A DNA stretch of 45,020 bases from an uncultured Lachnospiraceae bacterium (GCA_947626985.1 CANQUG010000029.1:1-45020), one strand, 5' to 3'. Positions 9,001 to 16,543 are shown, counted from the first letter of the stretch. Notes: a model not told the origin generated them from the letters alone. Program-made: numbers and translations.

Positions 9001-11044
9001 TTCCCTGCAGAATCTTTTCGCGCATAAAAGAGCGATGCAGGAGGCGGCGGAGCTTTTCTATGACAGGATAGCCGCGAACGGCCTGGATTATCAGAAGAGC
9101 AAATATAACCTGGCCCGTCTGGAGGATTTTATCGGTCTGTACGGAAAGGCAAAACAGCAGGAGGCAGACACTGCAGATGTGATTATCAGACTTGCCGCGG
9201 GAATGAATGTGAAGCTTCCGGAGGTGAGAGAGCGCACCCAGCTGGATGCCGTTAAGGACTATCTTCAGAAGACAGCGGCGGAAAACGGATATCAGCAGAA
9301 TCATCAGCTGTGGATGCCGGTGCTTCCGGATCATATTTATCTGGAACAGTTTGCGGAATATCAGAGCGAAGCCTTTGACGGGAAAGGATGGAAGGAACGG
9401 GGAGAAGCCTGGTCTCTGGACATTCCCATCGGTATGGTGGACGACCCGCAGAATCAGGCTCAGATCCCTCTGCAGTTCAGCTTTTCCGAGGGAGGCAATT
9501 ACGCCATTATCGGTTCGGTAGTCAGCGGAAAGAGTACAATGCTTCAGACCATACTGTACGGCCTGACTACGAAATATACGCCGGATTATCTGAATATTTA
9601 CGCATTGGATTTCAGCAGCAAAATGATGTCCGCCTTTGAGGGGCTGGCTCATTTCGGCGGAATCATGTATGAGGGCGACGATGAAAAGATCGCCAAATTC
9701 TTCAATATGATCCAGCGAATACTCGATGAGAGAAAGAAGGTTTTCCGGGGCGGAAACTACAGCCAGTACGTGCAGGTGCATGGAGTGACCTTCCCGGCCA
9801 TCGTGATCGTGATCGATAACTTTTCCGCATTTAAGGAGAAAACCGCCGATCTGTATGAAAAGCAGATTATTCAGCTTTCCCGGGAAGGCGTGGGACATGG
9901 AATTTTCCTCCTTTTCAGTGCCGGCGGGTTCGGAATGAATGAGATTCCGGGGAGAATCGCGGAGAACCTGAAGACGATACTCTGTCTGGAGCTTGCGGAC
10001 AAATATGCGTACAGCGATGTGCTGCATACGACTCAGATCCAGGTTCTTCCCGAGGCCGGCGTCAAGGGCAGAGGACTTGCGCTGTATGCTTCCCGCATTC
10101 TGGAATATCAGACGGCCCTTGCCCTGGAGGCGGAGGATGATTACCAGAGAATGGAAAAGATCTCCGGGGTCTGCAGGAGGATGAACGAGGCCTGGACCGG
10201 CAGAAGAGCCCGTCCCATTCCGGAAATTCCCGAAAAGCCTGCCTGGGAGCTCTTTACAGAGCTGGAGCAGGTGAGAAAAGACGCTTCCGAGGACTGCCTG
10301 CTTCCGGTGGGCTACAATGCGGAGACTGCCGATGTGTACAGCGTGGATCTCAGCTCCATTTACTGTTATCTGATCGCCGGCGCGGCCAGAACCGGAAAGA
10401 AGAATTTCCTGAAGGTGATGCTGGCTTCCGCCCAGCTGAAAAACAGTCAGATCTGTCTGATCGACGGAGACGGGCTGATGGGGCAGTATGCTTCCCAGGA
10501 TGGAATCAGTTATGTTTCCAATGAGGAGGAGCTGTTCGGATATTTCCAGAATACGCTTACGCCGGAGTTTAAGAAGCGGAATAAGATCAAACAGCAGATT
10601 CTTGCGGCGGGCGGCGAGGAGGAGGATCTCTACGCGCAGACGAGGAAGGAGACGCCCGTTTTCCTGTTTATCACGAATATGCTGTGGTTTATCAATACCA
10701 TCTACGCTCCCCAGAATGCGTCCAGAGGCATGAAAGGGTTTATGGAAACGCTGACCATGAAGGGGCGCTACCACAATATTTATTTTGTAGGAATATTAAA
10801 TCTGGAAGATAAAAATACCGTGAGGGGATATCAGACCTTTATCAATTTTGTGTCTTACAAGACCGGCATCCATTTCGGAGGAAATATTTCTCAGAATGGT
10901 TTTATGAACTTTGATTATCTTCCCTTTAAGGAAATGACAAAATCTGAAAAACCGGGCGTTGGTCAGCTGCCCATGGTGGATGGAAAAGTGGGGACTCAGA
11001 AGATTGTGGTTCCTCTGATGGGAAGAAAGAAGAGCAGGCTATGA
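6020..11044 (+). CDS. essC: EssC-type T7SS motor ATPase (FHA-FtsK/SpoIIIE)
   Basis: This 1674-residue protein is the core engine of type VII secretion. A degenerate FHA-like region (1-95) is followed by a clearer FHA domain (about 105-190; ITIGQDEG, SKTHAEI, NGLYVNS) and two membrane helices (about 265-288 and 297-322). Four FtsK-like modules follow. The first is degenerate (GGNGKAGA, 457-464). The second is intact, with Walker A GTTGSGKS at 724-731 and Walker B IIIDE at about 831-835. The third has GSVVSGKST (1165-1173) and VIVIDN. The last is atypical (GAARTGKKN, 1454-1462) with no normal Ser/Thr after the Lys. This matches EssC/EccC, where the second module hydrolyses ATP and the last recruits WXG100 signals. 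The 3' end overlaps the next gene by 4 bp, so translation is probably coupled. Confidence 0.95.
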   Translation: MGLIISVYTKEAFKEYVMPAINNADYSIVLNKNYFSLREDVRLNFEIINDVWKIKAGMNYRITLNKSEIEDKIALDGSQIFQILTYDRKQIMLMVRMSENIFSPYTKYDIRKMGRITIGQDEGNLIQYDFQRLISKTHAEILRKGKDFVISSRGQNGLYVNSRYIVKEETLHFGDYINIYGLHMVFLGEILAVDTAGSNIRVNEKYLTRFPEEEIGGRKVKQEAGAELEPVKKTFHRSPRIIEKIEQGVIEIEEPPKEMKSQKKPLLMTIGPSFTMAIPMLLGALLMIASSRAAGGSSGLFMYSGLVMSVSSASIGVIWALVNLRFQKKTEAENETHRYDAYSDYLVKKTEEIREKYTHNQTALNRMYPSANTCLGYNENSAMLWSRNSTHSDFLSCRLGEGDTDFQVTIQIPKERFRLDRDELAEKPEFIVENYKTITKIPILLDLLEHRLVGVVGGNGKAGALQIAKVLAAQLAACNCYTDVKLIFVYDESNSEDSGQWDFARWLPHVWAEDKKVRYIASNKLEAGEIFYEITRVLRQREENSAAISSKKAEIPKPYFVMFLSDPSLIEEELIAKYVFGASAEVGLTTIMLASSSERLPNACEYIVENDALFQGVYNVSAQKEERTKVNFDQADSGKLEKFSRTLSNIQVQEIETGGEIPNSLTFFDMYGISRPSDLKAEERWLKNRNYDNIRGLIGQKSGGAPCYMDVHEKYHGPHGLVAGTTGSGKSETLQTYMLSLAINYSPDDIGFFIIDYKGGGMANLFDGLPHMIGQISNLSGNQVYRAMVSIKSENRRRQRIFTENGVNNINNYTKLYKNKEATVPIPHLFIIIDEFAELKREEPDFMKELISVAQVGRSLGVHLILATQKPAGTVDDNIWSNSKFRLCLRVQDRQDSNDMLHKPDAAYITQAGRCYLQVGNDEVYELFQSGWSGAPYDENMESGKSELARLLTINGKAEMTGGHARALRKQQVLHRWISQLIASFEETGLQEEASLQNLFAHKRAMQEAAELFYDRIAANGLDYQKSKYNLARLEDFIGLYGKAKQQEADTADVIIRLAAGMNVKLPEVRERTQLDAVKDYLQKTAAENGYQQNHQLWMPVLPDHIYLEQFAEYQSEAFDGKGWKERGEAWSLDIPIGMVDDPQNQAQIPLQFSFSEGGNYAIIGSVVSGKSTMLQTILYGLTTKYTPDYLNIYALDFSSKMMSAFEGLAHFGGIMYEGDDEKIAKFFNMIQRILDERKKVFRGGNYSQYVQVHGVTFPAIVIVIDNFSAFKEKTADLYEKQIIQLSREGVGHGIFLLFSAGGFGMNEIPGRIAENLKTILCLELADKYAYSDVLHTTQIQVLPEAGVKGRGLALYASRILEYQTALALEAEDDYQRMEKISGVCRRMNEAWTGRRARPIPEIPEKPAWELFTELEQVRKDASEDCLLPVGYNAETADVYSVDLSSIYCYLIAGAARTGKKNFLKVMLASAQLKNSQICLIDGDGLMGQYASQDGISYVSNEEELFGYFQNTLTPEFKKRNKIKQQILAAGGEEEDLYAQTRKETPVFLFITNMLWFINTIYAPQNASRGMKGFMETLTMKGRYHNIYFVGILNLEDKNTVRGYQTFINFVSYKTGIHFGGNISQNGFMNFDYLPFKEMTKSEKPGVGQLPMVDGKVGTQKIVVPLMGRKKSRL

Positions 11045-11754
11045 TTTTCGGAGTAATGGTAATTTCAGAGACGGAGGAAAAGAAGCGGATCCGTCAGTGC
11101 TTCAGTGATCTGACGGCCTATTATACGGATGAAAAAATGGAGATCAGGGAGGTCCGCGCCGGCGCACAGCTGCTGGCGATGCTGAAGGAAACGGATCTCC
11201 TGGATATGGCTGTGATCGACGTTACCCTGCCGGGCGCTCTGGAGGGGGCCCGGGAGGTGCGCAGACGGTTTGTGAATACAGAGATCCTTGTGATAGCGGA
11301 TGTATCCATTTCACCCATGGAATATATGCATCCATCCATCCGCGCATCCGCGCTTCTTCTCCGGCCGCCGGCGCGCATCTGGGAAAATGCGCTCCGGGAT
11401 TTCTTTACGCCGCTGCTGGTGAAAAATGAAAAAGAGAATGAAGGGGATATTCTGTGGGTGGAAAACCGGGACGGAGTTTTCCGGATTCCCTTCGGGCAGA
11501 TCTGTTATCTGGAAGCCAGGGAAAAGAAGGTTTTTGTGCGGACCAGAACAGAGGAATTCGGAGTGAATGGAACCATAGAGAAATTTTCAGGAGAGCTTCC
11601 GAAAAATTTTATCAGGTGCCACAGAAGTTTTATTGTAAATATGGATTATGTGTACAAAATAAAACTCACCGAAAATATGCTGTATCTCAGGGATGATATG
11701 TTTGTCCCGGTGTCCAGAAGCTATAAAGCGGAGCTGAAAGAGGCGTTTAAATGA
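11041..11754 (+). CDS. LytTR-family response regulator
   Basis: This 237-residue protein has an N-terminal receiver-like domain (1-125) and a C-terminal LytTR DNA-binding domain (about 143-237; VFRIPFGQICYLEA, FIRCHRSFIVNMDYV, PVSRSY). Asp60 in MAVIDV is in the phospho-acceptor position, but the acidic pair near the N-terminus is reduced and the usual switch Lys is Arg (LLLRPP). No histidine kinase is encoded in the window. LytTR domains bind pairs of 9-bp direct repeats 21 bp apart, and exactly such pairs are found at 12793-12822 and 37342-37371. It overlaps both EssC and the next gene by ATGA-type junctions, tying its expression to the motor. Confidence 0.88.
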   Translation: MIFGVMVISETEEKKRIRQCFSDLTAYYTDEKMEIREVRAGAQLLAMLKETDLLDMAVIDVTLPGALEGAREVRRRFVNTEILVIADVSISPMEYMHPSIRASALLLRPPARIWENALRDFFTPLLVKNEKENEGDILWVENRDGVFRIPFGQICYLEAREKKVFVRTRTEEFGVNGTIEKFSGELPKNFIRCHRSFIVNMDYVYKIKLTENMLYLRDDMFVPVSRSYKAELKEAFK

Positions 11755-12476
11755 GTGAACTGGTTTATAAAAGCTATCTGTTTTCCACAAAGGAGTTTAT
11801 GATTCTGTGCGCGCTGACCGGCATAGAAGAGATAGATATGTTTGGAGAAAGCACGCGCTGTGAAATGGATGAGGAAGAAGTAAATCAGAACGTTTTTCAG
11901 CTTTATCAGAAGGGGATTCTGTATTGCGGAGAGGAAGATTTCTGGAAAGTAAAACCGGAAATCCGGAGTCTGTTCCGTGATATGAGGGATGCGGAAAAGG
12001 AAATGCAGATTTTTTCCAGAAAGAGAGGAGGTCCCCTCCTGTGTTTCGGGGAAGAGCCTCTGATCATCGTGGAAGTGAGTCAGAATGACAGGGATGCGGT
12101 CAAAATGCACCGTCAGACGTCGGATAGCTTTTTTATGGAACTTTGTGACAGAGGAATTCTTCCGGAGAGGGATTCCCTGGAGATGGAAGAGGCCGCTGAG
12201 GATGAAGAGAGCGGAGCCTGGGGGCAGCTTCTGGAAAGTCTGTCAGATCTGATCAGAAACGGGCAGCCTGTGTATGAGAAACTGGAAAAAATTCTGCGGG
12301 AGAGGGAGGAACTGCTCCTTTCTGCTGTGGTCGGCAGCAGGAAATTAAAATCGGACTGGAGAGCGATTTCGGTTGTGGATCTGGGAATTGCCGACTGGCT
12401 TGTATATGCGGGGAATGACAGCGTCAGAACAGATTACTATACCATGGACAGGCTGAGAGCCTTTCTCAGATCATAG
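11751..12476 (+). CDS. Unknown protein of the T7SS operon, possibly EspG-like chaperone
   Basis: I do not recognise this 241-residue protein with certainty. It is soluble and acidic, with no signal peptide or membrane helix. The N-terminal half reads like a mixed alpha/beta fold that starts with a short strand-helix (FSTKEFMILCAL) and continues with a helical segment ending LYQKGILYCGEEDFWKVKPEIRSLF. This resembles the order seen in EspG, the ESX chaperone for PE/PPE substrates (helix, 'L...Glv', then a helix of the 'vdp-l...l' kind). That likeness is by eye only. It overlaps the LytTR gene by 4 bp and precedes the YukD gene, so a secretion role is very likely. A cytosolic substrate chaperone or an EssB-like soluble piece are alternatives. 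Confidence 0.55.
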   Translation: MSELVYKSYLFSTKEFMILCALTGIEEIDMFGESTRCEMDEEEVNQNVFQLYQKGILYCGEEDFWKVKPEIRSLFRDMRDAEKEMQIFSRKRGGPLLCFGEEPLIIVEVSQNDRDAVKMHRQTSDSFFMELCDRGILPERDSLEMEEAAEDEESGAWGQLLESLSDLIRNGQPVYEKLEKILREREELLLSAVVGSRKLKSDWRAISVVDLGIADWLVYAGNDSVRTDYYTMDRLRAFLRS

Positions 12477-12483
12477 AAAAAGT

Positions 12484-12505
12484 CCTGCCATGCGGCAGCG
12501 GCAGG
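12484..12505 (+). other. Small hairpin before the yukD-like gene
   Basis: CCTGCC (12484-12489) can pair with GGCAGG (12500-12505) around a 10-nt loop. It has no T-tract. It may tune translation or processing between the two flanking genes, or be chance. Confidence 0.25.
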
Positions 12506-12543
12506 GTATGCAGAAGAATTTTTTGGAAGAGAGGGCATGGAAA

Positions 12544-12792
12544 ATGATTTTAGTGGATATATATGTCCCGTCCCTGGATAAAACCTATGATTTTCAGGTA
12601 GATGAAAAGGTATCGGTGGAAAGTCTGATCGTGGAAATTGCTGAGATGATCGGAAACGAAACAAAGTCCGGAAGAAAGTCGGATCCGGAAAAATTTTATC
12701 TGTGTTCTCCGGACCGGGAGATGATTTTTCCGGCAAAATCTTCGCTGCAGGCCTGCGGGATGAAGAATGGTTCCAGGCTGATGCTGGTATAA
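12544..12792 (+). CDS. yukD: YukD/EsaB ubiquitin-like T7SS protein
   Basis: Starting at ATG 12544 (GAGAGG just upstream) gives 82 residues, the usual YukD/EsaB length; an upstream in-frame ATG at 12490 would add a non-homologous tail. The sequence opens with a beta-strand (ILVDIYVPSLDKTYDF), then a helix (SVESLIVEIAEMIG) and closes with strands ending GMKNGSRLMLV, a ubiquitin-like beta-grasp fold. In Bacillus and Staphylococcus this small protein is needed for or regulates type VII secretion; it is not conjugated to targets. Here it is the last gene before the LytTR-controlled promoter of the WXG100 block. Confidence 0.82.
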   Translation: MILVDIYVPSLDKTYDFQVDEKVSVESLIVEIAEMIGNETKSGRKSDPEKFYLCSPDREMIFPAKSSLQACGMKNGSRLMLV

Positions 12793-12861
12793 TTGCAGTT
12801 CATCCTCAAAAACGTGCATTTCGTCGCTTTTTTATCTTTTTTATATTTATATGCGTATAAT
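12793..12861 (+). promoter_or_regulatory. LytTR operator and promoter of the WXG100 operon
   Basis: Direct repeats TTGCAGTTC (12793-12801) and GTGCATTTC (12814-12822) start exactly 21 bp apart, the spacing used by LytTR dimers. A perfect -10 TATAAT is at 12856-12861, but the -35 region (12833-12838) has no consensus, as expected of an activator-dependent promoter. The same arrangement recurs at 37342-37411. Transcription would start near 12868, which rules out the ATG at 12851 as a start for the next gene. Confidence 0.75.
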
Positions 12862-12886
12862 GGCAAGTGTAAGGAGAAAGAGAGAG

Positions 12887-13270
12887 ATGAACAGGATAAG
12901 CGTTAAGACGACGGGGCTGAGAGAGCAGGCCGATAAACTGAACAGAGAAGCGCTTCGGTATAATCGCAGATTTTCGGAAATGGAGGATTGCATTTCCTGG
13001 ATGCGGCGGCAGGTTTTCGATGGAGCGGACGAGGTGTATCACATGCTGAAAAAGCAGAATGAAGAGATGATGCATCAGAAAAAGGACCTGCTTTTATTGG
13101 GAGAGTCGCTGCGGCGGATCAGTGATAAATATGACAGGACAGAGGAGCGCATCATAGAGCAGGGAGAACAGGTATACTCTGCCCGGCTGGTGATTCATCC
13201 TGAGGTGATGCTGAAACAGCTGAATCAGATGCTGAAAAATATGGGCCTGCAGGTGTCTGACCCGGAATAA
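12887..13270 (+). CDS. Small helical WXG100-like protein
   Basis: ATG 12887 is chosen because AAGGAG lies 10 nt upstream and the preceding ATG (12851) falls before the predicted -10 box. The 127-residue product is almost all helix: two long helices (about 5-32 and 43-85) joined at a turn with FDG, where WXG100 proteins have W-x-G. A tail of about 25 residues is predicted as another helix. It heads the LytTR-controlled unit that continues with five WXG100 genes. It may be a substrate, a partner of one, or a divergent WXG100 protein adapted to bind another subunit. Confidence 0.65.
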   Translation: MNRISVKTTGLREQADKLNREALRYNRRFSEMEDCISWMRRQVFDGADEVYHMLKKQNEEMMHQKKDLLLLGESLRRISDKYDRTEERIIEQGEQVYSARLVIHPEVMLKQLNQMLKNMGLQVSDPE

Positions 13271-13301
13271 ATTTTACAGGAAGGAGCAGAGAGAAGAGCA
13301 T

Positions 13302-13607
13302 ATGGCGGTAAATAAGATCAGGGTCAATACCAGCAGCCTGAGTCAGACCCGGAGAGAGCTTCAGGCAAAGCTGGACAAGATCAGAAAGGATATTGCGAAC
13401 ATTTCCAACGATATGAATACATTGAATTCCATGTGGGACGGAGATGCGCATGAAGCCTTTTCCCGGCAGGTAGATTCAGATATCAGTTTTCTCAGGGATG
13501 CCTGTAACGGTATTCAGAGTATCATAAACTATGAAAGCACCGCGGTGACGGAATATGATAAATGTGAGCAGCAGATTGCCGATGTGATTTCACAGATCAG
13601 AATTTAG
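13302..13607 (+). CDS. WXG100 protein, trio A member 1
   Basis: This 101-residue helical hairpin has a canonical turn with WDG (MWDGDAHEAF) halfway along. WXG100 proteins form dimers and are recognised by EssC for export; many act as partners for larger toxins. It pairs with the product of 30250-30552: both share the pattern W-x-G-x-A-x-EAF-x2-QV-x2-DI and end in an Ile-rich tail after a YxxxE-like motif (YDKCE). It is the first of three adjacent genes that are repeated in the same order at 30250-31239. Confidence 0.88.
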   Translation: MAVNKIRVNTSSLSQTRRELQAKLDKIRKDIANISNDMNTLNSMWDGDAHEAFSRQVDSDISFLRDACNGIQSIINYESTAVTEYDKCEQQIADVISQIRI

Positions 13608-13625
13608 GAAAGGGGAAGGAACGTC

Positions 13626-13943
13626 ATGGGAATTGTATTAAAGGTGACGCCGGAGGTTCTGAAAAGGATGGCGGGCGAGATCGAAAAAGAGATCGGCGAT
13701 ATATCCAGTCAGTTCAGCCTGATCGACGCGGACATCAGCCGTACCCGTTCCTATTGGGAGGGAGAAGCCAGCGACGCCCATAAATCTCAGTATGACGGGC
13801 TGAAGGATGAGATCCATGAGGCTGTCAGCCGGCTGAAAAGCAACCCGGTGAATCTGCTTCAGATGGCCGGCCTGTATTCAGAAACGGAATCCGATCTGCA
13901 GGCTGTGGTGCAGCAGACTCTTTCGGAAGATGTTATCGTATAA
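13626..13943 (+). CDS. WXG100 protein, trio A member 2, DVIV tail
   Basis: The 105-residue protein has the WEG turn (YWEGEASDAHKSQY), a YxxxE export motif (YSETE) and the exact C-terminus SEDVIV. The DVIV ending and the distance to YxxxE are shared with the products of 14772-15092 and 30568-30894, which suggests a common recognition tail for EssC or for a partner. It lies 18 bp after trio member 1 and 15 bp before member 3. Confidence 0.88.
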   Translation: MGIVLKVTPEVLKRMAGEIEKEIGDISSQFSLIDADISRTRSYWEGEASDAHKSQYDGLKDEIHEAVSRLKSNPVNLLQMAGLYSETESDLQAVVQQTLSEDVIV

Positions 13944-13958
13944 GGAGGGGAGCGACAG

Positions 13959-14273
13959 ATGGCGAAAAGTGCTTTTGAGATCAGAATGGATTATGACAGG
14001 GCCGTGCGCCAGGCGAACTCTCTGGATGAGATTGCGAGAGATCTGAAAAAAACTGCGGAGAGAGAGCTTCAGGACTGTATGTCCCAGATTTCCTGTAACT
14101 GGACGGGGACCAATTCCACAGCTTATATCCGGAAGTGCGATATGTTAAAGTCCAATATCGTAAGAACGGCCGGAAACCTCAGCAGAACAGCCGATACCAT
14201 CCGCAGGATCGCGAAAAACACCTACGATGCGGAGATGAAAGCCCTGGAGATTGCCAGACTCAGAAAGTATTAA
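13959..14273 (+). CDS. WXG100-family protein, trio A member 3
   Basis: This 104-residue helical hairpin has WTG at the turn (NWTGTNSTAYI). AAGGAGG precedes ATG 13959. It matches the product of 30940-31239 in overall plan: N-terminal Leu/Glu heptads (SLDEIARDLKKTAE against RLEELADELKRIAE), the WTG turn, a RT/RTVAxxxY stretch, and a tail with no YxxxE...DVIV signal. That difference from member 2 hints that members 2 and 3 form a heterodimer with the export signal on only one of them. Confidence 0.83.
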   Translation: MAKSAFEIRMDYDRAVRQANSLDEIARDLKKTAERELQDCMSQISCNWTGTNSTAYIRKCDMLKSNIVRTAGNLSRTADTIRRIAKNTYDAEMKALEIARLRKY

Positions 14274-14280
14274 GATATAT

Positions 14281-14304
14281 GATATCCCGATGAAAGGGGA
14301 TATT
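14281..14304 (+). terminator. Weak hairpin between WXG100 genes
   Basis: ATATCCC (14282-14288) pairs with GGGATAT (14297-14303) around an 8-nt loop, followed by an AT-rich run. It may be a partial terminator or a processing site that lets the downstream EsxA-like gene be expressed at a different level from the trio before it. Confidence 0.4.
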
Positions 14305-14353
14305 TATATAAAAAACAAACAAAATAAATATGAAAAAACAGGAGGAAATATTC

Positions 14354-14653
14354 ATGAGCGAAATTATTGTAACATCCAGTATGCTGAGAAGCAAAGCAGA
14401 GGAACTGAATAATATGAACGAGCAGTTCAGAAATGCGGTGAGTTCTCTGAGAGATGTAGAGAACGTACTTCGTTCCCAGTTTGAAGGCGAGGCCAGCGAC
14501 GCATTCCACAAAGCCTTCTCGAATGATACCATTCAGATGCAGAACTTTTATAACGCTATTGCGCAGTACGTGCAGAAGCTGATTCAGATCGCGGACACTT
14601 ATGAGAAGGCTGAGCAGGCGAACGTAGCTACGGCAAATGCAAGAAATTATTAA
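14354..14653 (+). CDS. WXG100 protein, EsxA-like, with FEG turn
   Basis: AGGAGG directly precedes ATG 14354, giving 99 residues; the upstream ATG at 14330 would place this ribosome site inside the gene. The N-terminus (SEIIVTSSMLRSKAEEL) and the turn region (FEGEASDAFHKAF) are typical of the abundant EsxA-like proteins of clostridia, with Phe in place of the Trp of WXG. A YxxxE motif (YEKAE) lies near the end. It is probably a general export partner or secreted structural WXG100 protein rather than a toxin. Confidence 0.9.
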   Translation: MSEIIVTSSMLRSKAEELNNMNEQFRNAVSSLRDVENVLRSQFEGEASDAFHKAFSNDTIQMQNFYNAIAQYVQKLIQIADTYEKAEQANVATANARNY

Positions 14654-14771
14654 TCAGACTTTATAAAGAGGAAGAAAATCCTGCGGGAAACGGCAGAATT
14701 TCAGTACCGGTTTATCCGGACGGCAGATCATTACATAAAATTGAAAATAAAAAGAAAGTGAGGAATTTATT

Positions 14772-15092
14772 ATGGCATCAGGAATCTTAAGAGTATCACC
14801 GGAGAAATTACAGTCAACAGCATCCAGTTTTGAGGGATCCGCATCCAGCGTGCAGAATCTGACCCAGCAGATGACTTCCATCGTAACGAGCCTTTCCGGC
14901 CGGGTGTGGAGCGGCGACGCAGCTACCGCTTATGTGAACAAATTCAACGGTCTTCAGGATGATATGAATCGTATCTATAAGATGATCAAGGAGCATTCCG
15001 ACGACCTTATTCAGATGGCTCAGCAGTACTCCTCTGCAGAATCGTCCAATGCCAACCTGGCCAACAGTCTGTCATCGGATGTGATTGTCTGA
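14772..15092 (+). CDS. WXG100 protein with DVIV tail
   Basis: The 106-residue helical hairpin has WSG at the turn (VWSGDAATAYVNKF), a YxxxE motif (YSSAE) and the C-terminus SSDVIV, 21 residues from the Tyr, the same tail as in the products of 13626-13943 and 30568-30894. It is the last gene of the WXG100 block; a strong hairpin follows at 15143. A 118-bp gap separates it from the EsxA-like gene, but no clear promoter is visible in that gap. Confidence 0.9.
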   Translation: MASGILRVSPEKLQSTASSFEGSASSVQNLTQQMTSIVTSLSGRVWSGDAATAYVNKFNGLQDDMNRIYKMIKEHSDDLIQMAQQYSSAESSNANLANSLSSDVIV

Positions 15093-15142
15093 GAATCTCC
15101 TGATACGGAAAAGGGACAGACAGAAAATGCATCAGAGGACAT

Positions 15143-15196
15143 GAGAAATGCCGGTATAAATCACCGGCATTTCTCGGACGGCTGTCCGCCGGTTTT
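15143..15196 (+). terminator. Terminator of the WXG100 operon
   Basis: A perfect 12-bp stem (15143-15154 with 15164-15175, 9-nt loop) is followed at once by a second small stem CGGAC/GTCCG and then GGTTTTT. The two together look like an intrinsic terminator that closes the WXG100 block. Confidence 0.65.
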
Positions 15197-15247
15197 TCAG
15201 TGATTGCTGAAGAACCATACAGCCGCAATCAATCCGGGACTGGACAT

Positions 15248-16543
15248 ATGATCGGTAAGAAAAAGATTAAAGGAAAAAGAAAAAAGAATTTCCCCGGTAT
15301 TCTGATTATGCTGCTGATCTGCGCAGGCGTTTTTTTTGGAAGCGGCAGCGGCGCAGCAGTCAGGGGGGAGGAAGTACAGGAAAAAACGGAAGAAGAAATT
15401 CTGGATGAGATTAAGACGCACCGGGACGGTATTGTGCATATTGAATCGATCTGCTGGGATGGCGAGGGCAAGATTTATCGAACGAAGTCATTTTCCGGCT
15501 TTGTGGTGTCAGGGAATTCCATGGGCATCCATGTCGTCACGGTAAACAGCAATCTCACATATTCGTCAAAAGAAAAAGAGAAGATCAAAGAAAAATATGA
15601 ACTGGACAACAATGCGCGTATTTCGGAGAAAATTGAGGTCGTTTTCAACGGTGATCTGAGAATTGAGGCAGGTATTGTGGGAGAAAGTACCCAGAGGAAT
15701 CTCACATTGCTGAAGCTGAACCAGAACGTGAATTTCGAACATGTGCTTCAGTTTGCGAAGGAAAACGCATCAGATAAAGAGAAGATATATTTACTGAGTT
15801 TTCCGAAATCTGTAAAAGAGAACGGAGCAATTTATAATGAGGAAAATGTAAAAATCACGCCCGGAACTATTTTGTCATCCTACATGGAGGAAGAAGTGGG
15901 ATTTCTGGAGCATGATATTCAGACAGACGGGAATTCCCTGGGCGGACCGCTTCTCAATGAAGACGGCAGCGTGGCGGGAGCGCTTCTTACATCCGCGGAA
16001 AAAGGAGGAACAGCCATCAGCTGCGCTTCCATCAAGGATTTTCTGAAAACCCTGAATGTGTCCTATGAGGAATACGAGGAGCTTGTGGAGGAGAAGAAAC
16101 TCCCCATTGTCAATATTCTTCTGGGCGCGGTCATTCTGGTACTGTTTGCGGCGATCATTGTCCGCCTGGTGAAAAACAGATCGGAACAGGAGCATGAGAA
16201 GAAGGGAAAATCCGAAAAGAGCAAGAAATTAAAATCCGGTCCCGGGAAGAACGTACGGGTGTGGCTGGAATATCCGTCTGAACAGAAGCGGGTATCTGTC
16301 AGCAAAACAATATTTGTGATCGGGAGGGCGAAGGAGGCGGATTTCTGTATCGAGGGCGATAAGGGAATCAGCCGGACACATGCCTGTATTCAGTACGACG
16401 GAAAGAATTTTTATCTTAAGGATATGCAGTCCAGAAACCATACTTTCCTGAACGGTTATCAGCTGATACCGGAGGAGAGAAAGCGTCTGAAGGACGGGGA
16501 CAGGATTATGCTGGGGAAAGAGGAACTGATCTTTCGGATGTGA
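15248..16543 (+). CDS. Membrane protein with external pseudo-trypsin and cytosolic FHA domain
   Basis: ATG 15248 is used; a GTG at 15200 lies in the terminator. The 431-residue product has a basic N-terminus and signal or anchor helix (about 16-36), a trypsin/HtrA-like fold (about 50-265), a second membrane helix (about 287-307) and a C-terminal FHA domain (about 340-431; VIGRAKEADF, SRTHACI, LNG). The nucleophile region is recognisable (DGNSLGGPL, Ser230, with an extra Leu), but the His loop reads VVTVNSNL and the Asp position reads RNLTLLKL. Two of the three catalytic residues therefore seem lost, and I read it as a binding or sensing domain. It would carry phosphothreonine signals to the outside, or the reverse. 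Confidence 0.75.
   Translation: MIGKKKIKGKRKKNFPGILIMLLICAGVFFGSGSGAAVRGEEVQEKTEEEILDEIKTHRDGIVHIESICWDGEGKIYRTKSFSGFVVSGNSMGIHVVTVNSNLTYSSKEKEKIKEKYELDNNARISEKIEVVFNGDLRIEAGIVGESTQRNLTLLKLNQNVNFEHVLQFAKENASDKEKIYLLSFPKSVKENGAIYNEENVKITPGTILSSYMEEEVGFLEHDIQTDGNSLGGPLLNEDGSVAGALLTSAEKGGTAISCASIKDFLKTLNVSYEEYEELVEEKKLPIVNILLGAVILVLFAAIIVRLVKNRSEQEHEKKGKSEKSKKLKSGPGKNVRVWLEYPSEQKRVSVSKTIFVIGRAKEADFCIEGDKGISRTHACIQYDGKNFYLKDMQSRNHTFLNGYQLIPEERKRLKDGDRIMLGKEELIFRM

Noticed and set aside
7958-10774. 938-residue open frame on the minus strand
   Set aside because: It is the antisense shadow of EssC, whose Walker motifs and length are certain; the minus-strand protein has no recognisable domain.
12851-12886. 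Upstream ATG for the first WXG100-like gene
   Set aside because: It lies before or within the TATAAT at 12856-12861, whereas ATG 12887 has an AAGGAG.
15124-15151. Minus-strand GCATTT repeats 21 bp apart
   Set aside because: The spacing fits LytTR, but one copy is an arm of the terminator stem, the extended block is not conserved and no minus-strand gene is present.
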